From: Cyclobacterium salsum
GTDB taxonomy: Bacteria > Bacteroidota > Bacteroidia > Cytophagales > Cyclobacteriaceae
Assembly (NCBI RefSeq): GCF_010119245.1
Contig: NZ_WNKG01000015.1
Span: 1-64,000, forward strand
DNA: 64,000 nucleotides
Reading direction: 5' to 3'
This document shows, piece after piece, positions 17,878 through 27,626 of the stretch. Position 1 is the first letter of the stretch; every line of letters begins with the position of its first letter. The notes under the pieces are model-generated. The model was not told the origin of the DNA, did not search any database, and worked only from the letters and a program-made list of their open reading frames with translations. Position numbers and translations under genes: made by a program.

Positions 17878-19947
17878 TTATTTTGATTCGAGTAGGGAAA
17901 GCAAGGATGATACGTTTTCGCCAGGTTGATCGGAAGATCTTTCCAGCCCAGCTTTTAATCCGTCCAGCCCAACCGGCTTCCAATTTTCCAGTGTTTTGCC
18001 GGGAAGGGAGGAAAGCAATTCCACGTAGGATTGGATGGCTTCTTCGTTTCCTTTTGCTCCCTGTATATGAGCGACCTCTTTGATGTAATCCATTTTCCAA
18101 CTTTCGGGATCATCAAAAAAGGCATGGTTTTTATCCAAAATCTCTAATGTTTCTGGATCCGATCCTGGGTTTGAACTAAGAATCGCCATTCGAAACCATT
18201 TATTGTCGCCTTTATCCATCAGGGATTCCGCCATTTTTTCCCTGGCAAAGGAGCTCTCGAAATTGCCCAGGCTCAAAATGGCCTGCAAGGAAACCATCGT
18301 GGAGGGATCCGTAGTTCTAGCGGCTATTGCCGCTTCCATTTCAGGATAGGATTCTGCCAAAACCAGCGCATTCTTCCGGACGCCTGCGTGCTCGCTTTGT
18401 AAGGCATCGGAAACGAGTTCCTGGGTCAGTGCGTCCATGGATGCTAACAGGTACAAAGCCAAAACCCGGGCTTCGGGCAACTCTTGCCCGGCCAAACTTT
18501 TTAGGAAAGGAATGTATTCCTGCTTTGGATCCTCCAGTATCAGACGTTGGGCGGTTGTTCTTCGCCATCCGTTTTCGTGTTCTAATTGGCGCACCAGTGT
18601 AGCCGCATCCATGGATGAAAAATCAGGAAGGGTATTCAATTGTGCCGATTTACCCTTGGGAAGAATGCGGTAAATTCTCCCTTTATCCTCGCCGTTCATA
18701 AAATCCATTTCCTCCTTTAAATCATCCGGTATAGAAACGGGAGTCTCAATATGTTGCCGGTAAAAATCTACCAGGTAAAGGTAACCGTCCGGACCAACGG
18801 TAAAGCCTACAGGCCGGAACCAGGGGTCAGTCGCGGCAATAAATTCCCGATCCTTTTCTTCAGTTGGCCTTCGGGCAATTTGGGTGGGACCTTGGCTATC
18901 GGGGATCAACAGGTCCCGGTGCACCAGATTTCCAGCTACATCACCGGTAAATACATTTCCACTGAATTCTTCTGGAAAAGCTCCTCCGTTATAAACGATT
19001 CCCCCGGAAGCACCCGTAAAATAGTCTTCCGCATGTTCTACCCGGTCCAATTCCTGCTCTTGGTATTGCTTATTGCGCCGCATGGTTCTTTCGGCTCTCC
19101 AATAAGGGGGAGGAGTCATTTGGAACATTTCAAAATCATGATCGGAAATATTGTGGTTTACGGACATGCTGGATAAGTGACCGTGTCGCTCCAGATACCT
19201 TCTGGGGATAACCGCCTGCTGTATATGCAAGGTGTTTTGAGTAAAAAACTTATTGCCCCAGTTGTCGAAGGTCATACCAAACTGAGCGGTGCCGCTTTCT
19301 TTTTCAAATTTTTCCTTGTCCAGGCGAAATCTAAAATCCGCGCCCTGTAGGTTTAGGGCTGCTGCTTCCGGTTTTTCGCTATAGGTTACTTCGCCTCGTT
19401 GGCCGTTATTGGCAGCATATATCCAATTGTCTATGCCAAGGCGGAGATTGGTAATCTGAGCCTCGGAGTTGTTTTCAAAGAAACCGGAAAAAAGTTGTTC
19501 TTTACTATCTGCCTTGCCGTCTCCATCGAGGTCTTTCATGTAATAAATATAAGGAGCTGCAGTGACCAGTAGCCCTCCTTTCCAGGGCATCAGGCTGGTG
19601 GCATCGGCGATACCCTCCGCAAACACGATGGAGGAATCAATGGTACCGTCCCCATCTGTATCTACTAGTTTTTTTATGACACCACGGCCTTCTCCCGGCT
19701 CCGGTTTGTAAGGGTAATCCGGCATTTCCACGGCATAAGCCGCGCCGGTTTCATCAAATACCAGATCTACCGGGTCTTTGATATGCGGCTCTGCGGCAAA
19801 CAATTGAATGTCAAATCCTTCATGTATGGAAAAGGTCGCCATGGATGCTTCTGGGTTCAGCGAGTCCGCATATTTATCGTTCTGGCAAGAGCTCAATCCC
19901 CAAGTCAGAAGGGTGCTCGCCAAAAGGGAGGTGGCTATTCGTGTCAT
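17878..19947 (-). CDS. Lipoprotein with PVC-type membrane-bound dehydrogenase propeller and HEAT-like repeats
   Basis: A 689-residue lipoprotein (signal ending LLTWGLSSC). Residues ~35-430 match the propeller called putative membrane-bound dehydrogenase domain (Pirellula/Verrucomicrobium type): FDIQLFAAEPHIKDPVDLVFDETGAAYAVEM, then DTDGDGTIDSSIVF and DLDGDGKADSKEQ, which look like Ca2+-binding D-x-D-G-D-G loops, and FRPVGFTVGPDGYLYLVDFYR. Residues ~450-640 form helical repeats of HEAT type. Most homologues continue into a cytochrome c with CxxCH; none is present here. Instead a HiPIP gene follows. The substrate is unknown; sugars or polyols are plausible. Confidence 0.8.
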   Translation of the reverse strand: MTRIATSLLASTLLTWGLSSCQNDKYADSLNPEASMATFSIHEGFDIQLFAAEPHIKDPVDLVFDETGAAYAVEMPDYPYKPEPGEGRGVIKKLVDTDGDGTIDSSIVFAEGIADATSLMPWKGGLLVTAAPYIYYMKDLDGDGKADSKEQLFSGFFENNSEAQITNLRLGIDNWIYAANNGQRGEVTYSEKPEAAALNLQGADFRFRLDKEKFEKESGTAQFGMTFDNWGNKFFTQNTLHIQQAVIPRRYLERHGHLSSMSVNHNISDHDFEMFQMTPPPYWRAERTMRRNKQYQEQELDRVEHAEDYFTGASGGIVYNGGAFPEEFSGNVFTGDVAGNLVHRDLLIPDSQGPTQIARRPTEEKDREFIAATDPWFRPVGFTVGPDGYLYLVDFYRQHIETPVSIPDDLKEEMDFMNGEDKGRIYRILPKGKSAQLNTLPDFSSMDAATLVRQLEHENGWRRTTAQRLILEDPKQEYIPFLKSLAGQELPEARVLALYLLASMDALTQELVSDALQSEHAGVRKNALVLAESYPEMEAAIAARTTDPSTMVSLQAILSLGNFESSFAREKMAESLMDKGDNKWFRMAILSSNPGSDPETLEILDKNHAFFDDPESWKMDYIKEVAHIQGAKGNEEAIQSYVELLSSLPGKTLENWKPVGLDGLKAGLERSSDQPGENVSSLLSLLESK

Positions 19948-20073
19948 TTAATTTATGGGTATATTCGTACAATAATCCAATATCTTACATTAATCGAAAA
20001 AAATAAAATAATTATAAGATCAAATGAGACGATAGTATAAATTTTTACGCAAGCGGAACATATACCGGATCGC

Positions 20074-22506
20074 CTACTCCAATGAGTTTCGATTTTCCGA
20101 TTCGAATCCGAAAAATTCATCTAGAAAGGCATACGCCTCTTTTCGGACGGCAGTAGGGAAGTCATGTCCCGTATCCGGATACCGCACAATCAAATGCGCT
20201 GGAAACCCCAGCCAGGTATACACCGGTTGGATTTCGGCTATGCCGGATTTTACGCCTTCCACGGCGAAATTGCTATCCTGAAGGGGGGCATTTGTGAAAA
20301 CCGGTCTTGGAGCAATGGAAGCAATAATATCTGTAAAATCAAATGGAAGATGGGCATCCGGGAGTAGCTTTTTTATTGCGGGCATGTACCGTTCTTGTGC
20401 CCAGGGACCAAGCCTTCCACCATATCGTTCCGTTCCTGCCTCCCCAATGTCATAATAGGCAAAGGGAGTCCAACCACAACTGCTGACCACCACCTGAATG
20501 CGTTCGTCATGGGCCGCAGCAAAAAGGGCATTGTGTCCACCCAACGAATGCCCGATCACCCCGATCCGGTCGGGGTCCACTTCCGTCATCTGACTCAATA
20601 CATCCACACAACGCAGGTGATTCCAAACGCCCAGGAGCGTGCCAGAGGGGAATCCATCCTTGCTAAAATCATGATCCTTTTGCTCTCCGAAGCTTGGATA
20701 ATCAGGTGCCATGACCACATAACCCCTCTCTGCCAGCTCCCTGGCAATTCCCCGATTTTCCAGGGGGCCTTGTCCATCCACTATTTTTTTACCCAGGTCA
20801 CCGGTACTATGTAGCACCAACATCGCCGGGCGGCTAGTGCTTCTTTCCGGAATATACAAATAGGCGGTGACCTCGTTGGTGTCGTCAGAAGCAAAACGAA
20901 TACGATACCGGTTAAACCCCTTTTCTTTAACGGTATCCAGGTAGGTAAGGGAGGGCATGGCAAGGTTTTCCCGGGAAGGGAGGGTGCCCATGACTGCCGC
21001 CATGTTATTTTCCCAGGACCTCTTTTTATCCTTCCATTCATCCAGTGTTTTTACAGGGACGGTCTTTTCATTTTGGAGGATATAGGGACTCTTTTGGACA
21101 TCTATTTGTACCGAATCGTCAAGCAAATTCTTTATGGCTTTCATCAGAATAGGTTCGGCTTCCGGGGTGACCGGACTGACGTTTATTTCGTAACCATCTT
21201 CTTCGTAGGCAGCTGCCGTGCCAATATAGAACGGCCCGTAATCCCCATAGGCGGCCATGGCCACAAAAAGGTCCGGTCGTTCTGCTTTAGCGGCCAACTG
21301 GTATTCTACAAAAAGCTCACCGGGCAGGTGAAGGATGCGAGCATTTCCAACGGAAAGGCAGCTGATGGCTATTTTTTTACCTTGCTGCTGTCGCCGGTAC
21401 CAGGCCAGTTTTTGCAGGTTATTGGTGAGCCACCGGGCATTTTGCTGATGCATTTCCCGGGCAATGTCAGGAACGTTTTCATTGGCAGGTAGCAATACCG
21501 CTTCTTGCTGCCAATAGACAGCGGCGGGGTTGATTTTCGATTTGACGGTATTTTGCCAGGCTTGTTCCATGCCTGCAGCCAGCCTTTCGGCCAGGATTTT
21601 CCGGTTGATTTTTGCTCCGTCATTGTACTTGCCAGCGGTCACATTTGCCCCGGCTCCATTAAAATGTACATGCAAAGCCTCCGGTACGGCAAGTTGCCTT
21701 AGGTAGCGGGCGATTCCGGGAAAATCCGGGTTGGCGATCTTGGTTAGGTAGTAACTTTGGGGGTGCACGGCATAATAGCTCAGCACGGCCAGCGGCTCAT
21801 CTTCGTTCCAAAAGCTGATTAACAAAACTTCCGGATCGATCAATCCCTCCGGGTAATCCCTGATTTTTGGGTCTTTGGTAGAAGACGTCCGGGAATAGCG
21901 GATTTTCCCATCGGGTCCTTTGATGCGTCGGTTGGAAGCCACCTTTTCTACGTTGGCATTCCCTGTACCAATATGGGTGAGGGGCTGGGGAGACTGCATG
22001 GCCTGTTGAATAGCATGGTCCAGTCTATCCAATAGCACCCTGTCAAAGGAACTGTCAAAAGCTTTTGGATCCAAGCCGGCATCCTTCAGAAGTTTTTCCG
22101 CCCCCCAATCACTAATCGGCGCATCGTGCTGATGCACCGTATGTACGGCTACCCGAGAGGGGAGGGTGGAGGCTGCTTTGGCCAGCCTGGATTTAAAGGC
22201 ATCCTGACTTTCATTAGCAATACCAATCCAGTCTACTGCGCAAAGGACGATGGGCAATCCACTGCCTATGATGACGATTCCCCGGGCACGAAGCCCCAGG
22301 TCGTCCTTTTTTTCCATGGGATCATAAGCCAGCAGGCTTCCAACAGGGGGTGTGGCATCTACATCAAAAACGGCCAGGGACAAGCCGCTTTCGCTACTGT
22401 CCTCTATTTGCCTGCCCATTCCAGGAAGGGTAGAAAACAGCAACAGCAGCAGGCCTGGGATCAGGTGGGAAGCAGTAAATAAAAAAGATAACTTTCTGTT
22501 ATTCAT
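20074..22506 (-). CDS. Secreted fusion: neutral ceramidase-like N-domain plus alpha/beta hydrolase
   Basis: An 810-residue exported protein. Residues ~35-470 resemble the N-terminal domain of neutral/alkaline ceramidases: AVFDVDATPPVG, ARGIVIIGSGLPIVLCAVDW, the metal-type motif HTVHQHD and a later NPDFPGIARYL. Residues ~490-805 form a separate alpha/beta hydrolase of the acetyl-xylan-esterase/dienelactone hydrolase type with RPAMLVLHSTGD, nucleophile Ser654 in IGHSLGGHNA, and His in PDTGHDFP. Both halves keep their main residues. The gene overlaps the upstream esterase gene by 8 bases, suggesting coupled translation. Ester- or amide-linked sugar or lipid substrates are possible; none can be named. 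Confidence 0.75.
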   Translation of the reverse strand: MNNRKLSFLFTASHLIPGLLLLLFSTLPGMGRQIEDSSESGLSLAVFDVDATPPVGSLLAYDPMEKKDDLGLRARGIVIIGSGLPIVLCAVDWIGIANESQDAFKSRLAKAASTLPSRVAVHTVHQHDAPISDWGAEKLLKDAGLDPKAFDSSFDRVLLDRLDHAIQQAMQSPQPLTHIGTGNANVEKVASNRRIKGPDGKIRYSRTSSTKDPKIRDYPEGLIDPEVLLISFWNEDEPLAVLSYYAVHPQSYYLTKIANPDFPGIARYLRQLAVPEALHVHFNGAGANVTAGKYNDGAKINRKILAERLAAGMEQAWQNTVKSKINPAAVYWQQEAVLLPANENVPDIAREMHQQNARWLTNNLQKLAWYRRQQQGKKIAISCLSVGNARILHLPGELFVEYQLAAKAERPDLFVAMAAYGDYGPFYIGTAAAYEEDGYEINVSPVTPEAEPILMKAIKNLLDDSVQIDVQKSPYILQNEKTVPVKTLDEWKDKKRSWENNMAAVMGTLPSRENLAMPSLTYLDTVKEKGFNRYRIRFASDDTNEVTAYLYIPERSTSRPAMLVLHSTGDLGKKIVDGQGPLENRGIARELAERGYVVMAPDYPSFGEQKDHDFSKDGFPSGTLLGVWNHLRCVDVLSQMTEVDPDRIGVIGHSLGGHNALFAAAHDERIQVVVSSCGWTPFAYYDIGEAGTERYGGRLGPWAQERYMPAIKKLLPDAHLPFDFTDIIASIAPRPVFTNAPLQDSNFAVEGVKSGIAEIQPVYTWLGFPAHLIVRYPDTGHDFPTAVRKEAYAFLDEFFGFESENRNSLE

Positions 22507-24868
22507 CGGTTAGTTGGGTTTGCTGGTAAATCCAGGAAATCATTTCTTGTTGGGATGCCCATCCAAAACGGTTGAAACCTTTTGGTATATACTGATCAGG
22601 CTTGTGTTTGGTCCCCATTTGACCGGAAATTTTTTCCAGTTGCTTCAGGCTGCTGCTAATGTTTTTTAAGTCGGCGTGTCGATCCTGTTCCGGGCTGATT
22701 ACCAGCAGGGGCCTGGGAAGAATGGCCGCCAGCATTTCCGGAAAATCCACCGGTATATCCGACGGACGCTCGGAGTAAAATCCCCAATTGGGTACCAACC
22801 CATACAGATGCGAATAGGCTTTGATCCCTTCCATGGATGCATCGGCGCTGCGTAATGGCGTAAAGGCCGACGCGATTGCCAGTCCGGCCACTTGATCGTC
22901 CAGAGCGGCGGTAAATAACCCTACGGTCCCGCCAAGTGCATATCCTGCCAGAAAAATCCGGTTGGAATCCAAGCCTTCAACCTGACTTAGGGCTCGAATA
23001 GCATCCCTCGTATCTTTGACCATTTTGCCCATTTTGGACCAATGGGGATACCTTTCGTAAAAGGATGCCCCTTCCTCAATTCGGCTGCCATATCCCAGCA
23101 GATCCATGGTGAACACGGCCATCCCCTTATCCAGGCATTCCCGTATGAAGGGATTCATTTCGGCATCGAATCCGGTGTTGATGTATTTGTGCAGGTACAC
23201 GACGACCGGAATTTTACTTTCGTTGGTCAATGGTTTATCCAGGGGGAGGTATAAAGCTCCGTGCTGGTAATCTCCCAGCGCATTGTAGGGAGCAATGTTT
23301 TGCCTCCGGCCATTGGAAACGGCCGGACGGTTTAATAACAGGTCCATGTAGTCGGTTTTGGAACTGAGCGAAGTGATGGGAGAAGCGGCAATTCCTTCGG
23401 GCTGTTCACCCAGCGTCCATTGAGTCCATTTTCGGATATCCTCCTGCCAGTCATTTACCTCAGGTACCTCTCCGGTGTGGACATCATTTAGGTATGCCTC
23501 CAGGCTTAGCGGTTTCGTTTTGAGGGTATCTGTTGGATTTTTGTTCTGTTTCCAGGTATCAAAATCATAGGCATAGTATCGCTTATTTTCCCAGGTATCC
23601 TGCGATCTGCCAAATTGAATGTCCAGCCAGTCAACGTAGGATTCGATATCCCGGGCGGCAAGGGCATGTTTGCCATCCCGAAAGCGCAGGCTTACCTTTT
23701 CGGGAACGCCGAGAAAAGTATATATTTCCTCGAGGGACTTGTAATTTTGCTCAATCGCCCAGGGGTCGCCACCCCCTGCTTCCCGAATGGAGGAACTTAA
23801 TAATAAGGCATTTGGGGCAATCAACGCCATGAGGGAGTTTTGATCAATGGGCAATTTATGTTCCCGTCCATTATAAAAACGTAACCTTGGGTGAAACCAC
23901 TGAGGCCGGATGGAATTGAGGTAATCGATGGATTCGTTGGCATGTCTTTCATCGGTGTAGCGGTATGGGATTTCCCCACCTGTTCCGCCACTGCTGCTGA
24001 TCACTGCCGTAATCCGGGGATCAAAAGCCGCCGCAAACAAGGATAATTTGGCATTTCGCGAATGACCCGTCAGGGCAATTTTTTCTTTATCTACCTGGGG
24101 AAGGGAATACAGGTAATCCACGGCCCGATGTGCTCCCCAGGCACGGGTCATCAAGGCGGACCAATCGTATTCGGGATACACTTCCTGGTAATGGATGGTT
24201 TCGTCGAAAACATCTGCCCCGGCATAAATCACTCCCAAATAACCCCTTCTTACGGCTATTTGAACCCAACCCCGATGGTTCCATTGACTCATAAAGACGG
24301 GGTGGGGTCCGGGTCCGGGAGGAAGGAATACTTCCAGGGTCAGCCGGGCTTTGGGGTGTTCGCCAAATTGGAGGACCACCGTTTGAACCTTGATTTTGCC
24401 CTCCATTCGTTCTTCGGTGATTTCCCAACTGAGATTTTCCGGCGGGTCGGGAAAGGTGCCCGATAGCAGGTGTTGGACCTGTTGGCTGATTACCTCTCTT
24501 TTGGATTCCCACTGAGCAAGCGTCGTTATGGGAGTGGGGTTCTTTCCTTCATTCATGACCAGTAGTTCGGGAAGAAAGGGAATATCCGGCATCAGCGCAA
24601 AGTTGGGTGGAAGCTCAGCGGTTCGTTTTTGCCAGGCATCCCAGGTGCTGTCTTTGAAACTGAGGCGCTCAAAGGAGGAAAAAACGTTTCGTGTCCTTTC
24701 GTTCGGTAGGGGATGTGGGCGGTTGTTTTTCCGCAGGTTTTCCAGATAGGCCTTTCGTTGTAAGCTGTCCTCCGTTTGAGTCTGAGCGGCAGGTGGATTA
24801 AGCAGCAAAAATGCTGGCAATAGCAGGAATACCGATGGGAAGAAGACGAAATGGCGGAAGTTTTTCAT
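22499..24868 (-). CDS. Secreted two-domain esterase: CE15-like hydrolase plus degenerate alpha/beta hydrolase
   Basis: 789 residues from the ATG at 24868, which places a good signal peptide (FFPSVFLLLPAFLLLNPPAA) at the start; an upstream in-frame ATG at 24904 adds 12 residues. The first hydrolase (~90-430) has nucleophile Ser270 in LTGHSRNAKLS and a following SSSGGTGGE, similar to glucuronoyl esterases (CE15), and a late His in FRDGKHAL. The second hydrolase (~490-780) has GYALGG where G-x-S-x-G is expected, so Ala644 replaces the nucleophile, while Asp and His candidates remain. It probably acts on plant or algal polysaccharide esters, with a non-catalytic second half. Confidence 0.78.
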   Translation of the reverse strand: MKNFRHFVFFPSVFLLLPAFLLLNPPAAQTQTEDSLQRKAYLENLRKNNRPHPLPNERTRNVFSSFERLSFKDSTWDAWQKRTAELPPNFALMPDIPFLPELLVMNEGKNPTPITTLAQWESKREVISQQVQHLLSGTFPDPPENLSWEITEERMEGKIKVQTVVLQFGEHPKARLTLEVFLPPGPGPHPVFMSQWNHRGWVQIAVRRGYLGVIYAGADVFDETIHYQEVYPEYDWSALMTRAWGAHRAVDYLYSLPQVDKEKIALTGHSRNAKLSLFAAAFDPRITAVISSSGGTGGEIPYRYTDERHANESIDYLNSIRPQWFHPRLRFYNGREHKLPIDQNSLMALIAPNALLLSSSIREAGGGDPWAIEQNYKSLEEIYTFLGVPEKVSLRFRDGKHALAARDIESYVDWLDIQFGRSQDTWENKRYYAYDFDTWKQNKNPTDTLKTKPLSLEAYLNDVHTGEVPEVNDWQEDIRKWTQWTLGEQPEGIAASPITSLSSKTDYMDLLLNRPAVSNGRRQNIAPYNALGDYQHGALYLPLDKPLTNESKIPVVVYLHKYINTGFDAEMNPFIRECLDKGMAVFTMDLLGYGSRIEEGASFYERYPHWSKMGKMVKDTRDAIRALSQVEGLDSNRIFLAGYALGGTVGLFTAALDDQVAGLAIASAFTPLRSADASMEGIKAYSHLYGLVPNWGFYSERPSDIPVDFPEMLAAILPRPLLVISPEQDRHADLKNISSSLKQLEKISGQMGTKHKPDQYIPKGFNRFGWASQQEMISWIYQQTQLTDE

Positions 24869-25105
24869 AGCTATAAGGTACGGATATACCTTCAAATTTG
24901 TCATTATTTAGTTGAAAATACCAAATCTTAATTCATTCAGCGGTAGAAATACTTCCTGATCAGGTAAAATCGAAAACGTTCGGCGATTCCATTCCTAAAA
25001 TCTAAGAAAAATGGCATTGTGAATGGTATTATTTAAGATAATGCTGAATTTTCGGCAGCTTTCCCATGTAAGAACTGGTTATAACCATCTTTTACCATTT
25101 CTTTC

Positions 25106-25135
25106 TTGAAAGGAATGGGAATAATAATATCTTTG
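25106..25135 (+). promoter_or_regulatory. hppA promoter (-33/-7)
   Basis: TTG at 25106-25108, a 19-base spacer, and TATCTTTG at 25128-25135 match the Bacteroidota sigma-A consensus TTTG-N19-TAnnTTTG closely. Transcription would begin near 25141, about 33 bases before the hppA start. The rest of the 24905-25173 gap holds nothing else recognised. Confidence 0.7.
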
Positions 25136-25173
25136 TCGAAATTTAAAATACATATATTTCTTTAATAGCTGAT

Positions 25174-27399
25174 ATGGAACAATTATTTCTCTATTTGGTC
25201 CCTTTTTTGGGTGTTGTTGGGCTAGTGGTGATGGCCGTAAAATCTGCCTGGGTGACGAGGCAACCTACCGGTGATAAGAACATGGTTGAATTGGCCGGTT
25301 ACATTGCCAAAGGAGCCATGTCATTTCTGAGGGCTGAATGGAAAGTAATGATTTACTTTGTTGTGATCGCTGCCATTATTTTGGGATGGTCGGGAACCTT
25401 GCTGGATAATTCCAGTCCGGTGATCGCCATCTCGTTTGTAATAGGAGCGGTACTATCTGCTTTCGCTGGCTACCTGGGAATGAAGATAGCTACCAAGTCC
25501 AATGTAAGGACGACAGAAGCAGCGAAAACAAGTCTTGCCAAGGCCTTGAATGTGTCTTTTACGGGAGGCACGGTAATGGGGCTTGGAGTGGCCGGATTGG
25601 CGGTTCTGGGAATGGGAGGCTTGTTTATCGTCTTTTACCATATGTTTGTACTTTCTGCAGGAGGGGGTGTAAATGGACATGAAATGGAAACGGCACTGGA
25701 GGTGCTGGCAGGGTTTTCACTGGGAGCCGAGTCGATCGCCCTTTTTGCCAGAGTAGGAGGGGGGATTTATACCAAGGCCGCCGATGTGGGTGCTGATTTG
25801 GTAGGAAAGGTGGAAGCCGGAATCCCGGAGGATGATGTGCGAAATCCGGCTACCATTGCCGATAATGTGGGAGACAATGTGGGCGATGTGGCTGGCATGG
25901 GGGCGGACCTTTTCGGGTCTTATGTGGCCACCATTCTGGCTTCCATGGTCTTGGGAAGAGAGATTGTAAGTAACGATAATTTTGGAGGGATTGCCCCTAT
26001 ATTATTGCCTCTGGTAATAGCTGGTTTGGGCTTGGTTTTCTCCATTGTGGGAACGTTTTTTGTGAATATAAAGTCCGAAACAGGAAACGTGCAGGCAGCC
26101 CTGAACCGGGGAAATTGGATTTCAATCCTATTGACGGTAGCGGCCTCTTTCTTTGTGATCGATTACATGCTGCCGGAGGGTGATCTGGTCATGTCCCGGC
26201 TGAATTCTGTCGCCTTTACCAAAATGGGCGTATTTGGGGCAGTCTTTATCGGATTGATCGTCGGGGCGCTGATGAGTATTATTACGGAACACTACACAGC
26301 AATGGGCAAAGGCCCGGTGAATTCCATCATCCGACAATCTTCCACGGGTCATGCCACGAATATTATCGGCGGTCTGGCCGTGGGAATGCAATCCACTGTT
26401 TTACCAATTTTGGTATTGGCAGGGGGGATTTTTACTTCTTATATGGCGGCAGGATTGTACGGAGTGGCGATTGCAGCTGCCGGAATGATGGCCACCACGG
26501 CCATGCAACTGGCAATTGATGCGTTTGGCCCCATTGCCGACAATGCTGGTGGAATAGCCGAGATGTCCGGATTGCCAAAAGAGGTACGAGAAAGAACCGA
26601 TATCCTGGATGCCGTCGGCAATACTACTGCAGCCACAGGTAAGGGATTTGCCATCGCCTCAGCAGCGCTAACGGCGTTGGCGTTGTTTGCCGCTTATGTA
26701 GGGATCTCAGGTATTTCCACCATTGATATTTACAAGGCAGACGTGTTGTCCGGATTGTTTGTGGGAGCCATGATTCCATTCATTTTTTCTTCTCTGGCCA
26801 TAGCGGCTGTAGGAAGAGCAGCCATGGACATGGTTAATGAAGTGAGGAGACAGTTCAAGGAAATGCCCGGAATCATGGAATTCAAAACCAAGCCGGATTA
26901 TGAGAAATGTGTGGAAATCTCCACCAAAGCATCCATTCGGGAGATGGTGGCTCCCGGAGCCATTGCGTTGGTTTCTCCGATTATCGTGGGGTTCCTTTTT
27001 GGCCACGAAGTATTGGGAGGGATGCTGGCAGGAGTGACCGTTTCCGGGGTGCTGATGGGGATATTCCAAAACAATGCCGGTGGGGCCTGGGATAACGCCA
27101 AAAAGTCATTTGAAAAAGGCGTGGAAATTAATGGTGAGATGTATTACAAGGGTTCTGAACCCCACAAAGCTTCTGTTACCGGAGATACGGTAGGAGATCC
27201 CTTTAAAGATACCTCTGGTCCTTCCATGAATATCCTGATTAAACTTACCTCCATTGTTTCCATCGTGATTGCCCCCTATATCCCCCTGGACAGTCCCTTG
27301 GGTATTTCGGATAATGCTGACGTGGAAGCCTTGCCAAAAGTGGTACAGGTGCAGCAGCAAGAACCGCCCGCATCGGTTGAAGCTTTGGAGGTGAATTAA
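25174..27399 (+). CDS. hppA: Membrane-bound K+-stimulated pyrophosphatase, ion pump
   Basis: A 741-residue integral membrane protein that couples pyrophosphate hydrolysis to export of Na+ or H+ across the inner membrane. The signature DVGADLVGK lies at residues 204-212, followed by the Asp-rich [45 protein letters not shown] has Ala and Gly at the two positions where K+-independent enzymes have Lys and Thr, so the enzyme should require K+. The sequence around it resembles Na+-pumping Bacteroidota enzymes, but the ion cannot be settled by eye. It is transcribed alone between its own promoter and terminator. Confidence 0.96.
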   Translation: MEQLFLYLVPFLGVVGLVVMAVKSAWVTRQPTGDKNMVELAGYIAKGAMSFLRAEWKVMIYFVVIAAIILGWSGTLLDNSSPVIAISFVIGAVLSAFAGYLGMKIATKSNVRTTEAAKTSLAKALNVSFTGGTVMGLGVAGLAVLGMGGLFIVFYHMFVLSAGGGVNGHEMETALEVLAGFSLGAESIALFARVGGGIYTKAADVGADLVGKVEAGIPEDDVRNPATIADNVGDNVGDVAGMGADLFGSYVATILASMVLGREIVSNDNFGGIAPILLPLVIAGLGLVFSIVGTFFVNIKSETGNVQAALNRGNWISILLTVAASFFVIDYMLPEGDLVMSRLNSVAFTKMGVFGAVFIGLIVGALMSIITEHYTAMGKGPVNSIIRQSSTGHATNIIGGLAVGMQSTVLPILVLAGGIFTSYMAAGLYGVAIAAAGMMATTAMQLAIDAFGPIADNAGGIAEMSGLPKEVRERTDILDAVGNTTAATGKGFAIASAALTALALFAAYVGISGISTIDIYKADVLSGLFVGAMIPFIFSSLAIAAVGRAAMDMVNEVRRQFKEMPGIMEFKTKPDYEKCVEISTKASIREMVAPGAIALVSPIIVGFLFGHEVLGGMLAGVTVSGVLMGIFQNNAGGAWDNAKKSFEKGVEINGEMYYKGSEPHKASVTGDTVGDPFKDTSGPSMNILIKLTSIVSIVIAPYIPLDSPLGISDNADVEALPKVVQVQQQEPPASVEALEVN

Positions 27400-27429
27400 A
27401 TCCTTACGCATTTTTTTAAGCATTTCAAT

Positions 27430-27466
27430 AAAGCCGCCTCAAATTCCGGGGCGGTTTTTATTTTTT
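27430..27466 (+). terminator. Intrinsic terminator after hppA
   Basis: A GC-rich stem AAAGCCGCCTC / GGGGCGGTTTT with loop AAATTCC is followed by TTTTTATTTTTT. It lies 31 bases after the hppA stop. Confidence 0.85.
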
Positions 27467-27530
27467 AGGAAAGTAATTTCCAAATTCAGGCTATATTTCT
27501 TTTTTCCGGGATAATTTTGGTAAAAAAAAT

Positions 27531-27538
27531 TATCTTTG
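27531..27538 (+). promoter_or_regulatory. Probable promoter -7 element for the amidase gene
   Basis: TATCTTTG matches the TAnnTTTG consensus. No clear TTTG lies at the right distance upstream. Transcription would start near 27544, about 80 bases before the ATG. Confidence 0.4.
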
Positions 27539-27626
27539 GTTTTGAAATGGTATTCTATTTAATGGTAATTGCCTGTTTGATTGGTACTTGAATCACACAG
27601 GCCATTTTCGATTCTAACTCATTCCC

